Part shown: positions 1 to 6,024 of the stretch, one piece after another | Position numbering within the stretch: the stretch's first letter is position 1 | Layout of the letters: the number at the start of each line of letters is the position of its first letter | Source: Planctomycetaceae bacterium | GTDB taxonomy: Bacteria; Planctomycetota; Planctomycetia; Pirellulales; Pirellulaceae | Length of the DNA stretch: 7,571 bases | Direction of reading: 5' to 3' | NCBI GenBank assembly: GCA_024642765.1 | Contig: JAHEAM010000175.1 | Span: forward strand, 1-7,571 | Notes under the pieces: model-generated | Told to the model about the DNA's origin: nothing | The model's database searches: none | Seen by the model: the letters and a program-made list of their open reading frames with translations, nothing else | Translations under genes and position numbers: made by a program

Positions 1-1
1 G

Positions 2-1171
2 GAAAACGAAGTCAGACGACGCAATCAAGAAAAGCAAATCGCCGCCTCACTGATGCGATTTCCCTCTGTGGAAAAGGCCATTGTGCACCTGAGTCTCCCG
101 GACGCTCACCCCTTTATTCGCCAACGGATCGAACCCAAGGCCAGTGTGTTGCTCACGGTGAAGGCTTCCGTTCATTTCGGAGAACAACAGGCGCAGGCGA
201 TGGCTGTGTTAGTCGCGAATGCCGTTGTCGGACTGACACCCATGAATGTCTCCATCACCGATACCGATGGTAAAGCCTATACCACTGGAGATGAAGGTGT
301 CGTCATCCTCACACGCCAGGAGGACTATCGCCTGGAACGTGAACGCATCTTGACCTCGCGTGCTCAGCAGCAATTGGCACACTTGGGCTACGACAATTTC
401 ACGGTCAGCGTGACGGCAGACTTTGATTTCAAACAAGCCAACATGACGCGCACTGTCTATGACCCAGAGGGGAAAGTAGTCAGCACAGAAACAAATAAAA
501 AGGAAAAAACTACCAGCGTTGATGACCTCGCAGCCGGTACTGCCGGTGTCCAAGCGAACCTCACCAGCAGCACCGGAACCAACGTTCCTGGCACACAACT
601 CAAAACAGATATAAACGACTCGACCTTCACTTACCTAAACGCCATGACCGAAACCGTCGAGGTCGACCAAGCACCCAATCTGACGAAACTAACCGTTTCG
701 GTCGTCGTAAACGACAAGGCTCAGGGTGTGACCGATGCTCAAGGTGCCGTTTTGCCTAAAGTCGAGGAAGGAATCAAAGACACGATCAAAAACGCTGTTG
801 GATTCCTGGACGACCGCGACAGCATCTCGGTAATCTTCGCACCCTTCCAGGACATCGTGGCTCCGGAAGTAACGAGCGCCCCAATTCCATGGCAAAACAT
901 TAATGAAATCGTCCGTAACGTCTCTTTAGGGATTGCCGCACTGGTCGCGTTATTACTCGGTTTCATGACACTTCGCAAAATGAAGCCCGCTCCTTTAGCA
1001 GACAACGGAGCTGCAACCGGAGGCACTGCCAACACTGCGGGTGTTAGCCAGTTGGGCGATTTGCTCAAAAACAACCCCGATGCCTTTGCACAAATCATTG
1101 CCGCCTGGGCCAACTCCGGGGACGCGAACTCATCGGCACCGTCAAAACCTGGAGAGAAGAAGGCTGCCTAA
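2..1171 (+). CDS. fliF: Flagellar MS-ring protein FliF, 5'-partial
   Basis: FliF forms the MS ring in the inner membrane, the base on which the rotor and export gate are built. The frame is open from base 2, so the true start lies upstream; 389 C-terminal residues are present. The first residues, through the VEKAIVHLSLPD segment, match the ring-building (YscJ/FliF) domain, where the family has a V-x-x-A-x-V-H-L-x-x-P pattern. The middle part (about residues 120-290) contains the FliF-type stretch VSVTADFDF, then YDPEGKVVSTET, then NVPGTQ. One hydrophobic helix at about residues 305-325 is the C-terminal membrane span. The cytoplasmic tail includes NNPDAFAQIIAAWA (residues 357-370), matching the FliG-binding end of FliF. 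About 19 polar residues follow this motif, a longer tail than I would expect. The gene ends in tandem stops (TAATAA). fliG follows after 77 nt, as in most flagellar operons. Identification is firm. Confidence 0.96.
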   Translation, partial: ENEVRRRNQEKQIAASLMRFPSVEKAIVHLSLPDAHPFIRQRIEPKASVLLTVKASVHFGEQQAQAMAVLVANAVVGLTPMNVSITDTDGKAYTTGDEGVVILTRQEDYRLERERILTSRAQQQLAHLGYDNFTVSVTADFDFKQANMTRTVYDPEGKVVSTETNKKEKTTSVDDLAAGTAGVQANLTSSTGTNVPGTQLKTDINDSTFTYLNAMTETVEVDQAPNLTKLTVSVVVNDKAQGVTDAQGAVLPKVEEGIKDTIKNAVGFLDDRDSISVIFAPFQDIVAPEVTSAPIPWQNINEIVRNVSLGIAALVALLLGFMTLRKMKPAPLADNGAATGGTANTAGVSQLGDLLKNNPDAFAQIIAAWANSGDANSSAPSKPGEKKAA

Positions 1172-1183
1172 TAAATATTTGAG

Positions 1184-1230
1184 ATAGGCTTCCAGCCTGT
1201 CATTTCGCACAAGACATGCTGGAAGTCTGT
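1184..1230 (+). repeat. Long inverted repeat (hairpin) between fliF and fliG
   Basis: Bases 1184-1201 can pair with 1213-1230 around an 11-nt loop (1202-1212). Of 18 positions, 15 are Watson-Crick pairs, two are G-U (1185/1229 and 1188/1226) and one is a mismatch (1197/1217). The uninterrupted core is CTTCCAGC/GCTGGAAG. No T-run follows, so it is not a typical intrinsic terminator. It lies 12 nt after the fliF stop and ends 18 nt before the fliG ATG. It could be an RNA processing or stability element that sets the fliF:fliG ratio, a leaky terminator, or a protein-binding operator. The sequence shows the pairing; the role is inference. Confidence 0.7.
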
Positions 1231-1248
1231 ACTACTTAAGCAAACAAC

Positions 1249-2226
1249 ATGCAAAACTACTCAAATGATGAACGACTGGCCCTGCTCTTGAATCTCATTG
1301 GAGATTCCGCGACTGAGGTTGCGTTGAAAAGCGTTGCTGCCCCGCGCGCTGCCGTCATCAAACGGCTGATCACGGAATTCAAAGCCGACCCACCTTCTCC
1401 CGATGAAATTCAACTCGTGCTCCAAGACTTTGAGCGGTACTTTCAATTCGCGATGTCACAGCTGAAAGTCTCGGACGACAAGAAAAAGAATGGCGAGAGC
1501 AATTCAAAAGTGGACTCCCCACTGGCACCACAAATCACGATCTTCGAACGCGTCGAATCGACGTATGATGTCGTTGCGGATCTCTGCAAATTGGACCCTT
1601 ACCAAATCGCGACCGCACTCGCTGACGATCAACCAAAAACCATTGCGCTAGTGCTTCGGCAACTTGAATCTGATATTTCAGGGCGTGCTTTGGAGTTTTT
1701 CCCTGAGACAATACGGGTTGAATCCTTTATCGAATTGGGCAATCCAACGACTATCCCACAGCCGATCGTACAAAAGGTGATGCGTACGATTTTCGAAAAA
1801 GCGAATGCCATTCGCCAACGTCGGGTCGATCCTGAAATGCTCGACAAGCTCGTGGAAATGATGCGTGCCCTCCCCAAAGAAACGCGACGCTCGATGATGA
1901 CAAACCTCAAGGACAAAACTCCGGAGTTTGCGGAGCAAATCCAGGCCAAACTCTATCGATTCAAGGATCTTTTACGACTCAACGACCGCTCGATTCAATC
2001 CGTCTTGGCGAAAATCCAATCAGAACAATTGGTCATGTCGTTAACACGCGCTGATCAAGAAATCAGCACGCGAATCCTTAGCAACATGTCCAAGCGAGCC
2101 AGGCAGTCGATCGAAGAAGAGATTGGCTTCAATGAACGCGCTACGGAAGAAGAAATCGAAGCCGCTCGTTTCGAGATCGCTCAAACGCTTGCGCGGATGG
2201 ATGAAGCTGGCGAAATTTCAATGTAA
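1249..2226 (+). CDS. fliG: Flagellar motor switch/rotor protein FliG (divergent)
   Basis: FliG sits on the cytoplasmic face of the MS ring, binds FliF and FliM, and carries the charged helix that stators push on. The 325-residue length is usual. The N-terminal FliF-binding domain is about residues 5-70. A lysine-rich linker (about 72-90) leads to the middle domain, with LDPYQIATAL at 115-124 and TIALVL at 131-136. The C-terminal domain has LNDRSIQSVL (244-253), SNMSKRA (278-284), an acidic run EEE (289-291) and a final GEISM. R283 and E290/E291 align with the torque residues R281, D288 and D289 of E. coli. The EHPQ motif reads DQPK (127-130), the GG hinge reads RR (191-192), MFxF reads LYRF (235-238), and E. 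coli K264 aligns with T266. ATG 1249 is the only start that fits; no clear Shine-Dalgarno precedes it. It ends with a single TAA, after which the same frame stays open into fliH. Confidence 0.95.
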   Translation: MQNYSNDERLALLLNLIGDSATEVALKSVAAPRAAVIKRLITEFKADPPSPDEIQLVLQDFERYFQFAMSQLKVSDDKKKNGESNSKVDSPLAPQITIFERVESTYDVVADLCKLDPYQIATALADDQPKTIALVLRQLESDISGRALEFFPETIRVESFIELGNPTTIPQPIVQKVMRTIFEKANAIRQRRVDPEMLDKLVEMMRALPKETRRSMMTNLKDKTPEFAEQIQAKLYRFKDLLRLNDRSIQSVLAKIQSEQLVMSLTRADQEISTRILSNMSKRARQSIEEEIGFNERATEEEIEAARFEIAQTLARMDEAGEISM

Positions 2227-2328
2227 AAATCAATCAACATCGCAATCGCATTTCGCTCGCACGAAAAACCGAGACCACTCCGAACAAACTCAAAAATTAT
2301 TTTATTGAACAAACGTCAAGCGATATTG
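2227..2328 (+). other. fliG-fliH spacer with ambiguous fliH start
   Basis: This stretch holds no stop codon in the frame shared by fliG and fliH. Only the TAA at 2224-2226 separates the two reading frames. It contains no in-frame ATG or GTG. A TTG at 2305 could start fliH eight codons before the ATG at 2329. Neither candidate is preceded by a convincing Shine-Dalgarno sequence, and the stretch before TTG 2305 is A/T-rich. I see no clear promoter or terminator here. Confidence 0.5.
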
Positions 2329-2985
2329 ATGGAACGACACATAATTACCCTTGGTCAGCCGCTTCGCGAGGTTCACGCGCGCAACCCGTTAACTGGCCAA
2401 ACTATTGCCGTTACTATCAATCAGATAATTCAAAAAGTCGAGCCTTCCAGGGAAGTAGTCGAAAAACAGCAAGCAGAAAATGAACACCAAGAAGTGATGG
2501 ATTCGCTTGAGAGCATCCAAGCCCAACTTGAGGAAATGTCAGCCGCGCGTCGTCAGTCGCTCGCGGAGCTTCAGGAACTTGCTGTTCGCCTATCGGTAAA
2601 AATCGCACGATCAATTATTTACACGGAGATTGCCGATGACACCTCGCGCATTGAGCATTTGGTCGAAATGTCGCTAGCGCAGCTTGATGCCGACACGCCA
2701 ATCGTCGTTCACGTTCATCCAGAAGTTTATTCGCGTTTGAATCATAGCCATGCTGCCGTGTTGCGTCGCGAAAAATTGCATATTGTTGCTGACCCAGAGA
2801 TTGCGATTGGCGACTGTAGCATCGTAGGACCCGCCTTCACGTTCTTTGCGGGAGTCGAGAGCAAGCTGGCTGAGATCGAACAAAAACTCGTGGAAGGATT
2901 GTCGAATGCTGAAATTGAACGTCGCCACCCTGGAAAAAACGATCGAGGCTTGCAGCGATTTCCAGATCGGCGGAATCTTGCGTAG
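2329..2985 (+). CDS. fliH: Flagellar export ATPase stator/regulator FliH
   Basis: FliH binds the ATPase FliI, restrains its activity and links it to the C-ring and export gate. From ATG 2329 the protein has 218 residues; starting at TTG 2305 adds eight (MNKRQAIL). I prefer the ATG, but neither start has a good ribosome site. Residues about 42-95 are a charged, glutamine-rich coiled coil, as expected for the FliH stalk. The C-terminal domain carries VVHVHPEVYSRL (126-137), the family's H-x-H-P element, then ADPEIAIGDC (154-163), its hallmark segment, and a closing helix ESKLAEIEQKL. FliH proteins usually end near this helix. Here about 25 more basic, arginine-rich residues follow because the frame runs on through the first 80 nt of fliI. 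The position between fliG and fliI supports the call; direct sequence similarity is modest, as is usual for this fast-evolving family. Confidence 0.88.
   Translation: MERHIITLGQPLREVHARNPLTGQTIAVTINQIIQKVEPSREVVEKQQAENEHQEVMDSLESIQAQLEEMSAARRQSLAELQELAVRLSVKIARSIIYTEIADDTSRIEHLVEMSLAQLDADTPIVVHVHPEVYSRLNHSHAAVLRREKLHIVADPEIAIGDCSIVGPAFTFFAGVESKLAEIEQKLVEGLSNAEIERRHPGKNDRGLQRFPDRRNLA
2892..2898 (+). promoter_or_regulatory. Shine-Dalgarno sequence that fixes the fliI start
   Basis: GGAAGGA ends 7 nt before ATG 2906 and is one of the two best ribosome-binding sites in the window. It supports ATG 2906 over the upstream TTG at 2846, which would add 20 residues (MRESRASWLR...) that are simply fliH sequence read in another frame. 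The site lies inside fliH coding sequence, so ribosomes finishing fliH pass over it, which suggests translational coupling. Confidence 0.75.
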
Positions 2986-4246
2986 TGCGCAGGGTGCCAT
3001 CACCGCTTCGATTCCTGCCTCCATTGGACAACTCTGTCGCATCCACATGCACAATGGCACAACGTGCCTGGCCGAAGTCATTGGCTTTCGTGGCGACGAG
3101 GCTCAACTCATGCCTTTCTCCGCTCAAGTCAGTTTGCAACAAGGCAACGAGGTGTGGTTGTTGGAACGATCAATGCAAGTGCCAGCTGGCAATGGTCTCC
3201 TGGGGCGTGTCGTCAATTGTATGGGTGAGCCCATCGACCAGTTGGGCCCTTTGCGAGATGTTTGTCAGGTGGACTATCGCGTCACTCCGCCATCTCCCTT
3301 GCAACGAACGCCTATCAAAGAGATCTTTCACACCGGTCAAAAAGCAATCGACGGAATTCTCACTATGGGTGTGGGGCAACGCGTGGGCATGATGGCCGGC
3401 AGCGGCGTCGGCAAAAGTACACTCCTCGGCGATATCGCGAAATTTGGCGAGGCCGATTTGAATGTTGTTGCGTTGATTGGCGAACGTGGGCGGGAGGTGC
3501 TACCGTTTATCGAAGATTCATTGGGGACCGAAGGTTTAGCGCGATCGGCGGTTTTTGTTTCGCTCGCTGATGAAACGCCTTTGGCCAGGATCCGCGCGGG
3601 GGAAGCCGCGGTTGCTGCAGCCAATTGGTTTCGCGCACAGGGCAAACGTGTCTTGTTGATGTTCGATAGCTTAACTCGCTGGGCAATGGCACAGCGTGAA
3701 CTTGGCCTAATGCTTGGCGAGCCACCGACCTCGCGTGGCTACACACCATCCGTGTTCCAAAAGCAAGCCGTTCTGCTGGAGAATTTGGGGAACTCGGACA
3801 CGGGAAGCATTACCGCGTTGTTAACAGTGCTTGTCGAAGGCGACGACACCAATGACCCGGTTGCCGACAACGCGCGTTCGATCTTGGACGGCCACATTTG
3901 TCTAAGTCGCGAACTTGCCAACGCGGCGCATTTCCCCGCGATCGACATCGGACTGAGTGCTAGCCGCCTCTTTATGGAGTTGACCGAAACGGGGCACCGC
4001 AAAAGCGCGTTGGCAATTCGACAAATCATTGCCACCTACAAGGAAGTCATCGACTTGTTACAGGTAGGTGCCTACCAAAGGGGCCAAGTCCCGCAGACGG
4101 ATTTGGCGATCGAGCTTTATCCCCAAGTGCAAAAATTCCTCCAACAAGAAATTGGAAACCCCGTCGCCCTTGCCGAATGCCAGCAAATGCTTGCGCAAGT
4201 CACCGAAAGGTGGCTGCAAGTCCAAAATAGACTTGGCGGCCGTTAG
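2906..4246 (+). CDS. fliI: Flagellum-specific export ATPase FliI
   Basis: FliI is the ATPase of the flagellar type III export apparatus. It forms a hexamer under the export gate and is related to the F1 beta subunit. The 446-residue product has the family's usual length. An N-terminal beta-barrel-like region (about 20-90) is followed by the catalytic domain. Walker A is GSGVGKST (165-172, K170). IGERGRE (191-197) contains the expected catalytic glutamate E193. Walker B is RVLLMFDS (248-255, D254). These are followed by RWAMAQRELGLMLGEPPTSR, a type III ATPase signature region, then VEGDDTNDPVADNARSILDGH, and SASR (351-354), whose R354 fits the arginine finger. The C-terminal helices contain YKEVIDLLQVGAYQRG. 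All catalytic elements are present, so the enzyme should be active. Neighbouring fliF, fliG and fliJ show it is the flagellar enzyme and not an injectisome ATPase. It overlaps the end of fliH by 80 nt. Confidence 0.98.
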   Translation: MLKLNVATLEKTIEACSDFQIGGILRSAQGAITASIPASIGQLCRIHMHNGTTCLAEVIGFRGDEAQLMPFSAQVSLQQGNEVWLLERSMQVPAGNGLLGRVVNCMGEPIDQLGPLRDVCQVDYRVTPPSPLQRTPIKEIFHTGQKAIDGILTMGVGQRVGMMAGSGVGKSTLLGDIAKFGEADLNVVALIGERGREVLPFIEDSLGTEGLARSAVFVSLADETPLARIRAGEAAVAAANWFRAQGKRVLLMFDSLTRWAMAQRELGLMLGEPPTSRGYTPSVFQKQAVLLENLGNSDTGSITALLTVLVEGDDTNDPVADNARSILDGHICLSRELANAAHFPAIDIGLSASRLFMELTETGHRKSALAIRQIIATYKEVIDLLQVGAYQRGQVPQTDLAIELYPQVQKFLQQEIGNPVALAECQQMLAQVTERWLQVQNRLGGR

Positions 4247-4306
4247 CCAGATTGCAAGCATAGTCCTTAATGAGAATTGACCTAGTGAGAGTTCGAGAAT
4301 TCTGTC

Positions 4307-4744
4307 ATGAGTATCACGCGCCGCATTCAACGATTCGAAAGACTTTCGAAAATTGACGAGCGGAAACAACAGGAAACAAGTGCTTTACTTGCGGTGAAAG
4401 CCGCCGAAATCCGTCAAACTCAATGGCATATTGCGGAAATTGAGTTGGAACAGAAAACGGCTTTGACCTTAGGTACTTCAACAAGCCCAGCATCTCGAAT
4501 TCACCTCCAATTTTGGCTTGAGCACTCAGAAATCCAAGTGTCGGCATTGCGCGCGCAGCTGTCGGACCAGCAACAATCCTGGGCCGAAACGAAACGCCTT
4601 TGGCAACAGCAAGAAATTCGCATCAAGGCTTGGCAACGACTGCGTGAAAAACTGGGCCGTCGTCTGGTCGAACACGAAGCTCACTTGGATATGCAACTAG
4701 CTGACGAAGTGGCCGCCCGCCGCAGTGTCAACTTGGACAAATAG
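4307..4744 (+). CDS. fliJ: Flagellar export protein FliJ
   Basis: FliJ is a small antiparallel coiled coil that inserts into the FliI hexamer like the gamma stalk of F1. It helps couple the ATPase to the gate protein FlhA and recycles export chaperones. The 145-residue product has the family's typical size, is almost entirely helical in character, and is rich in Q, E, R and L with no cysteine, signal peptide or membrane span. Its start (TRRIQRFERLSKIDERKQQE) and end (a K-W-x-R-L-R-E-K-L helix followed by E-x-x-L-D and an A-D-E-x-A-x-R-R tail) follow the general FliJ pattern. Similarity at sequence level is weak, so the call rests partly on position directly after fliI and on length. ATG 4307 is preceded only by a weak GAG-containing site. 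The 60-nt spacer before it holds two copies of GAGAATT 23 nt apart and nothing else recognisable. Confidence 0.85.
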   Translation: MSITRRIQRFERLSKIDERKQQETSALLAVKAAEIRQTQWHIAEIELEQKTALTLGTSTSPASRIHLQFWLEHSEIQVSALRAQLSDQQQSWAETKRLWQQQEIRIKAWQRLREKLGRRLVEHEAHLDMQLADEVAARRSVNLDK

Positions 4745-4759
4745 GCTTTCGCCACAAAA

Positions 4760-4776
4760 CGCAGGTTCAACTTGCG
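4760..4776 (+). repeat. Small hairpin upstream of the MotE-like gene
   Basis: Seven bases (CGCAGGT) pair with ACTTGCG around a TCA triloop, with one G-U pair. It sits in the 55-nt spacer after fliJ and ends 9 nt before the Shine-Dalgarno sequence of the next gene. No T-run follows, so it is not an obvious terminator. Hairpins this short can occur by chance. Confidence 0.35.
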
Positions 4777-4785
4777 ATTCAAAAT

Positions 4786-4790
4786 AGGAG
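4786..4790 (+). promoter_or_regulatory. Shine-Dalgarno sequence of the MotE-like gene
   Basis: AGGAG stands 9 nt before ATG 4800. It is a clear ribosome site in a cluster where most genes lack one, and it supports this start. The resulting protein begins directly with a basic residue pair and a hydrophobic helix, as expected for a membrane-anchored protein. Confidence 0.7.
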
Positions 4791-4799
4791 TTTGTCGGC

Positions 4800-5567
4800 A
4801 TGAAATCGATGATTAAAATGCTCGGGTTGGGATTGATCTTGTTTGGCGTGTCAGCAACCGCCAGCTATTTTTTGTTGACACCCAAACCTGTGGAGCCCGT
4901 GGAAGAAACTGATGAGTTGGTTCAGGCAGAAAAACCAGCCACACCCGGTGACCTTTCTGAAGACGTCTTCCAGCAGCCCCCGATTGAACCCGTCGACCAT
5001 CCCGTCAAGCAAGAGACAATTCCTGTTGCTGCCTACCCGCCTTCGAAAATCTCGTTTGATGTGGTTACCAAATTAAGCGAGTCGATCATGAACAAAGAAA
5101 AGGTCCTCGCGCGCCGCGAAGAGATGGTAACCAAAAGCGAGCAGCGTCTCAAGTTCGTGGTCAACGACATCCAACGTGAAAAGGGCGAGTTGGCAGACTA
5201 CGCGAAACTAATCGACCAGAAAACTCAATATGCTCGTGAATTGTTGGACAAACTTAAGCAAGAGCGTTCGGCACTGATGACAGAGCGCACAGAGTTCGTA
5301 AAAATTCAAAAGTCCAGTGCTAGCGCGAATCCCGACGGTGGTAACCAACCGTCACAAAACTTTAAAATGGTCCAAGGTTGGCTACAAGGTATGGACGCAG
5401 ACAACGCAGCCAAATTCGTGCGCACAATTGCAGATTCTGGCGAACTCAAGAGTGTCTCAACCTTGCTGAAAGGCATGGAACAGCGGAAGGTCGCGGATAT
5501 TCTCACAGCCCTGGGCGACGAAGTCCTCGCCAGACAAATCTTGGAGATGACGATGAAGGGCAATTAG
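4800..5567 (+). CDS. Membrane-anchored coiled-coil protein with MotE/MgtE-N-like C-terminal domain
   Basis: The 255-residue product starts with a basic end and a hydrophobic helix (about residues 6-26), a signal anchor that would place the rest in the periplasm. Residues 28-82 are rich in proline, glutamate and valine and are probably a disordered linker. Residues 83-172 are highly charged and form a likely long coiled coil. After a short N/G/S/P-rich break (173-187), residues 188-252 form a helical domain: WLQGMDADNAAKFV, then a second repeat with LLKGMEQRKVADIL, ending in LARQILEMT. This pattern matches the MgtE intracellular N-domain fold, which is related to parts of FliG and is found in MotE (partner of the periplasmic MotC in rhizobia) and in YlxF-type proteins encoded after fliJ in Bacillus. 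The family match is from recalled patterns; the motor or hook-length-related role is inference. The gene is separated from fliJ by 55 nt and from fliQ by 125 nt. Confidence 0.75.
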   Translation: MKSMIKMLGLGLILFGVSATASYFLLTPKPVEPVEETDELVQAEKPATPGDLSEDVFQQPPIEPVDHPVKQETIPVAAYPPSKISFDVVTKLSESIMNKEKVLARREEMVTKSEQRLKFVVNDIQREKGELADYAKLIDQKTQYARELLDKLKQERSALMTERTEFVKIQKSSASANPDGGNQPSQNFKMVQGWLQGMDADNAAKFVRTIADSGELKSVSTLLKGMEQRKVADILTALGDEVLARQILEMTMKGN

Positions 5568-5692
5568 TTGAGATACCGAGGTGCAGTGACGTGCAACCGC
5601 TCCTGCGCGAGTGAATGGCCACCTAACATTCGGCTCCTCGAAATTCCAAATTTACATTAAATCATTACGATTCAAGCTCTAACGGTCACATT
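5568..5692 (+). other. Longest spacer in the window, upstream of fliQ
   Basis: This 125-nt spacer holds no gene and no trace of fliP. The second half is A/T-rich and contains a short perfect inverted repeat, AAATT-CCA-AATTT (5641-5653), followed by TTTACA (5651-5656), which resembles a weak -35 element. No matching -10 element is found at 17 nt. A promoter for fliQ-fliR-flhB here is possible but not shown. I see no T-tailed terminator. Confidence 0.35.
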
Positions 5693-5962
5693 ATGGAATT
5701 CAACGAAGTGGTCTATGTCGGACGTAGTCTCCTGACAACTTCACTGTTGCTGGTCGCTCCCGTTGTGATTGTCAGTTTGATTGTTGGCCTGTTCATTAGT
5801 ATTGGTCAAACGGTCACCAGCATTCAAGAGCAGACCATGACCTTCGCGCCGAAAATCGTTGCGGTCGTTGTGGTCCTCCTGATTGGATTGCCTTGGTATT
5901 TGCAAAAGCTACAAGCGTTTACGAATGAGATGTTTACTTTTATGGTCGATGTCGTTCGATAG
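5693..5962 (+). CDS. fliQ: Flagellar export gate protein FliQ
   Basis: FliQ is a small inner-membrane subunit of the type III export gate; four copies pack around the FliP-FliR core inside the MS ring. The 89-residue length is exactly that expected. Two hydrophobic helices lie at about residues 12-36 and 53-72. They flank the conserved loop, here GQTVTSIQEQTMTFAPK (38-54), which matches the family's Q-x-T-x-I-x-E-Q-T-x-x-F-x-P-K signature. ATG 5693 gives the normal N-terminus; no Shine-Dalgarno is visible. fliR follows after 62 nt, the usual order, but fliP, which normally precedes fliQ, is not here. Confidence 0.97.
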   Translation: MEFNEVVYVGRSLLTTSLLLVAPVVIVSLIVGLFISIGQTVTSIQEQTMTFAPKIVAVVVVLLIGLPWYLQKLQAFTNEMFTFMVDVVR

Positions 5963-6024
5963 ACGACTTGCGCTTGTTTTCAGATGAATGCGCATGCTGA
6001 ACATCGCCTCATTGCGAAAAAATC

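Noticed and set aside
375..390. TGGCAC resembling the -24 half of a sigma-54 promoter
   Set aside because: The -12 GC is one base off the required spacing and the site lies inside fliF coding sequence. A similar TGGCAC at 3055 also lacks a correctly spaced -12 element.
209..598. 129-residue open frame on the minus strand in fliF
   Set aside because: It is antisense to a clearly coding FliF region, has no ribosome site or recognisable domain, and is a shadow of the fliF codon pattern.
2846..2905. Longer fliI starting at TTG 2846
   Set aside because: The added residues are fliH sequence in another frame, do not resemble FliI, and the good Shine-Dalgarno sequence at 2892-2898 is placed for ATG 2906.
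2674..3142. Minus-strand open frames across the fliH/fliI junction
   Set aside because: Both adjacent + strand genes are strongly supported here and the antisense proteins show no family features.
3262..3645. Open frames of about 100 residues in other frames within fliI
   Set aside because: They overlap the highly conserved Walker A region of fliI; their composition is typical of out-of-frame reading.
2906..4246. An injectisome ATPase (SctN) instead of FliI
   Set aside because: The surrounding genes fliF, fliG, fliJ, fliQ, fliR and flhB are a flagellar set, and FliG does not occur in injectisomes.
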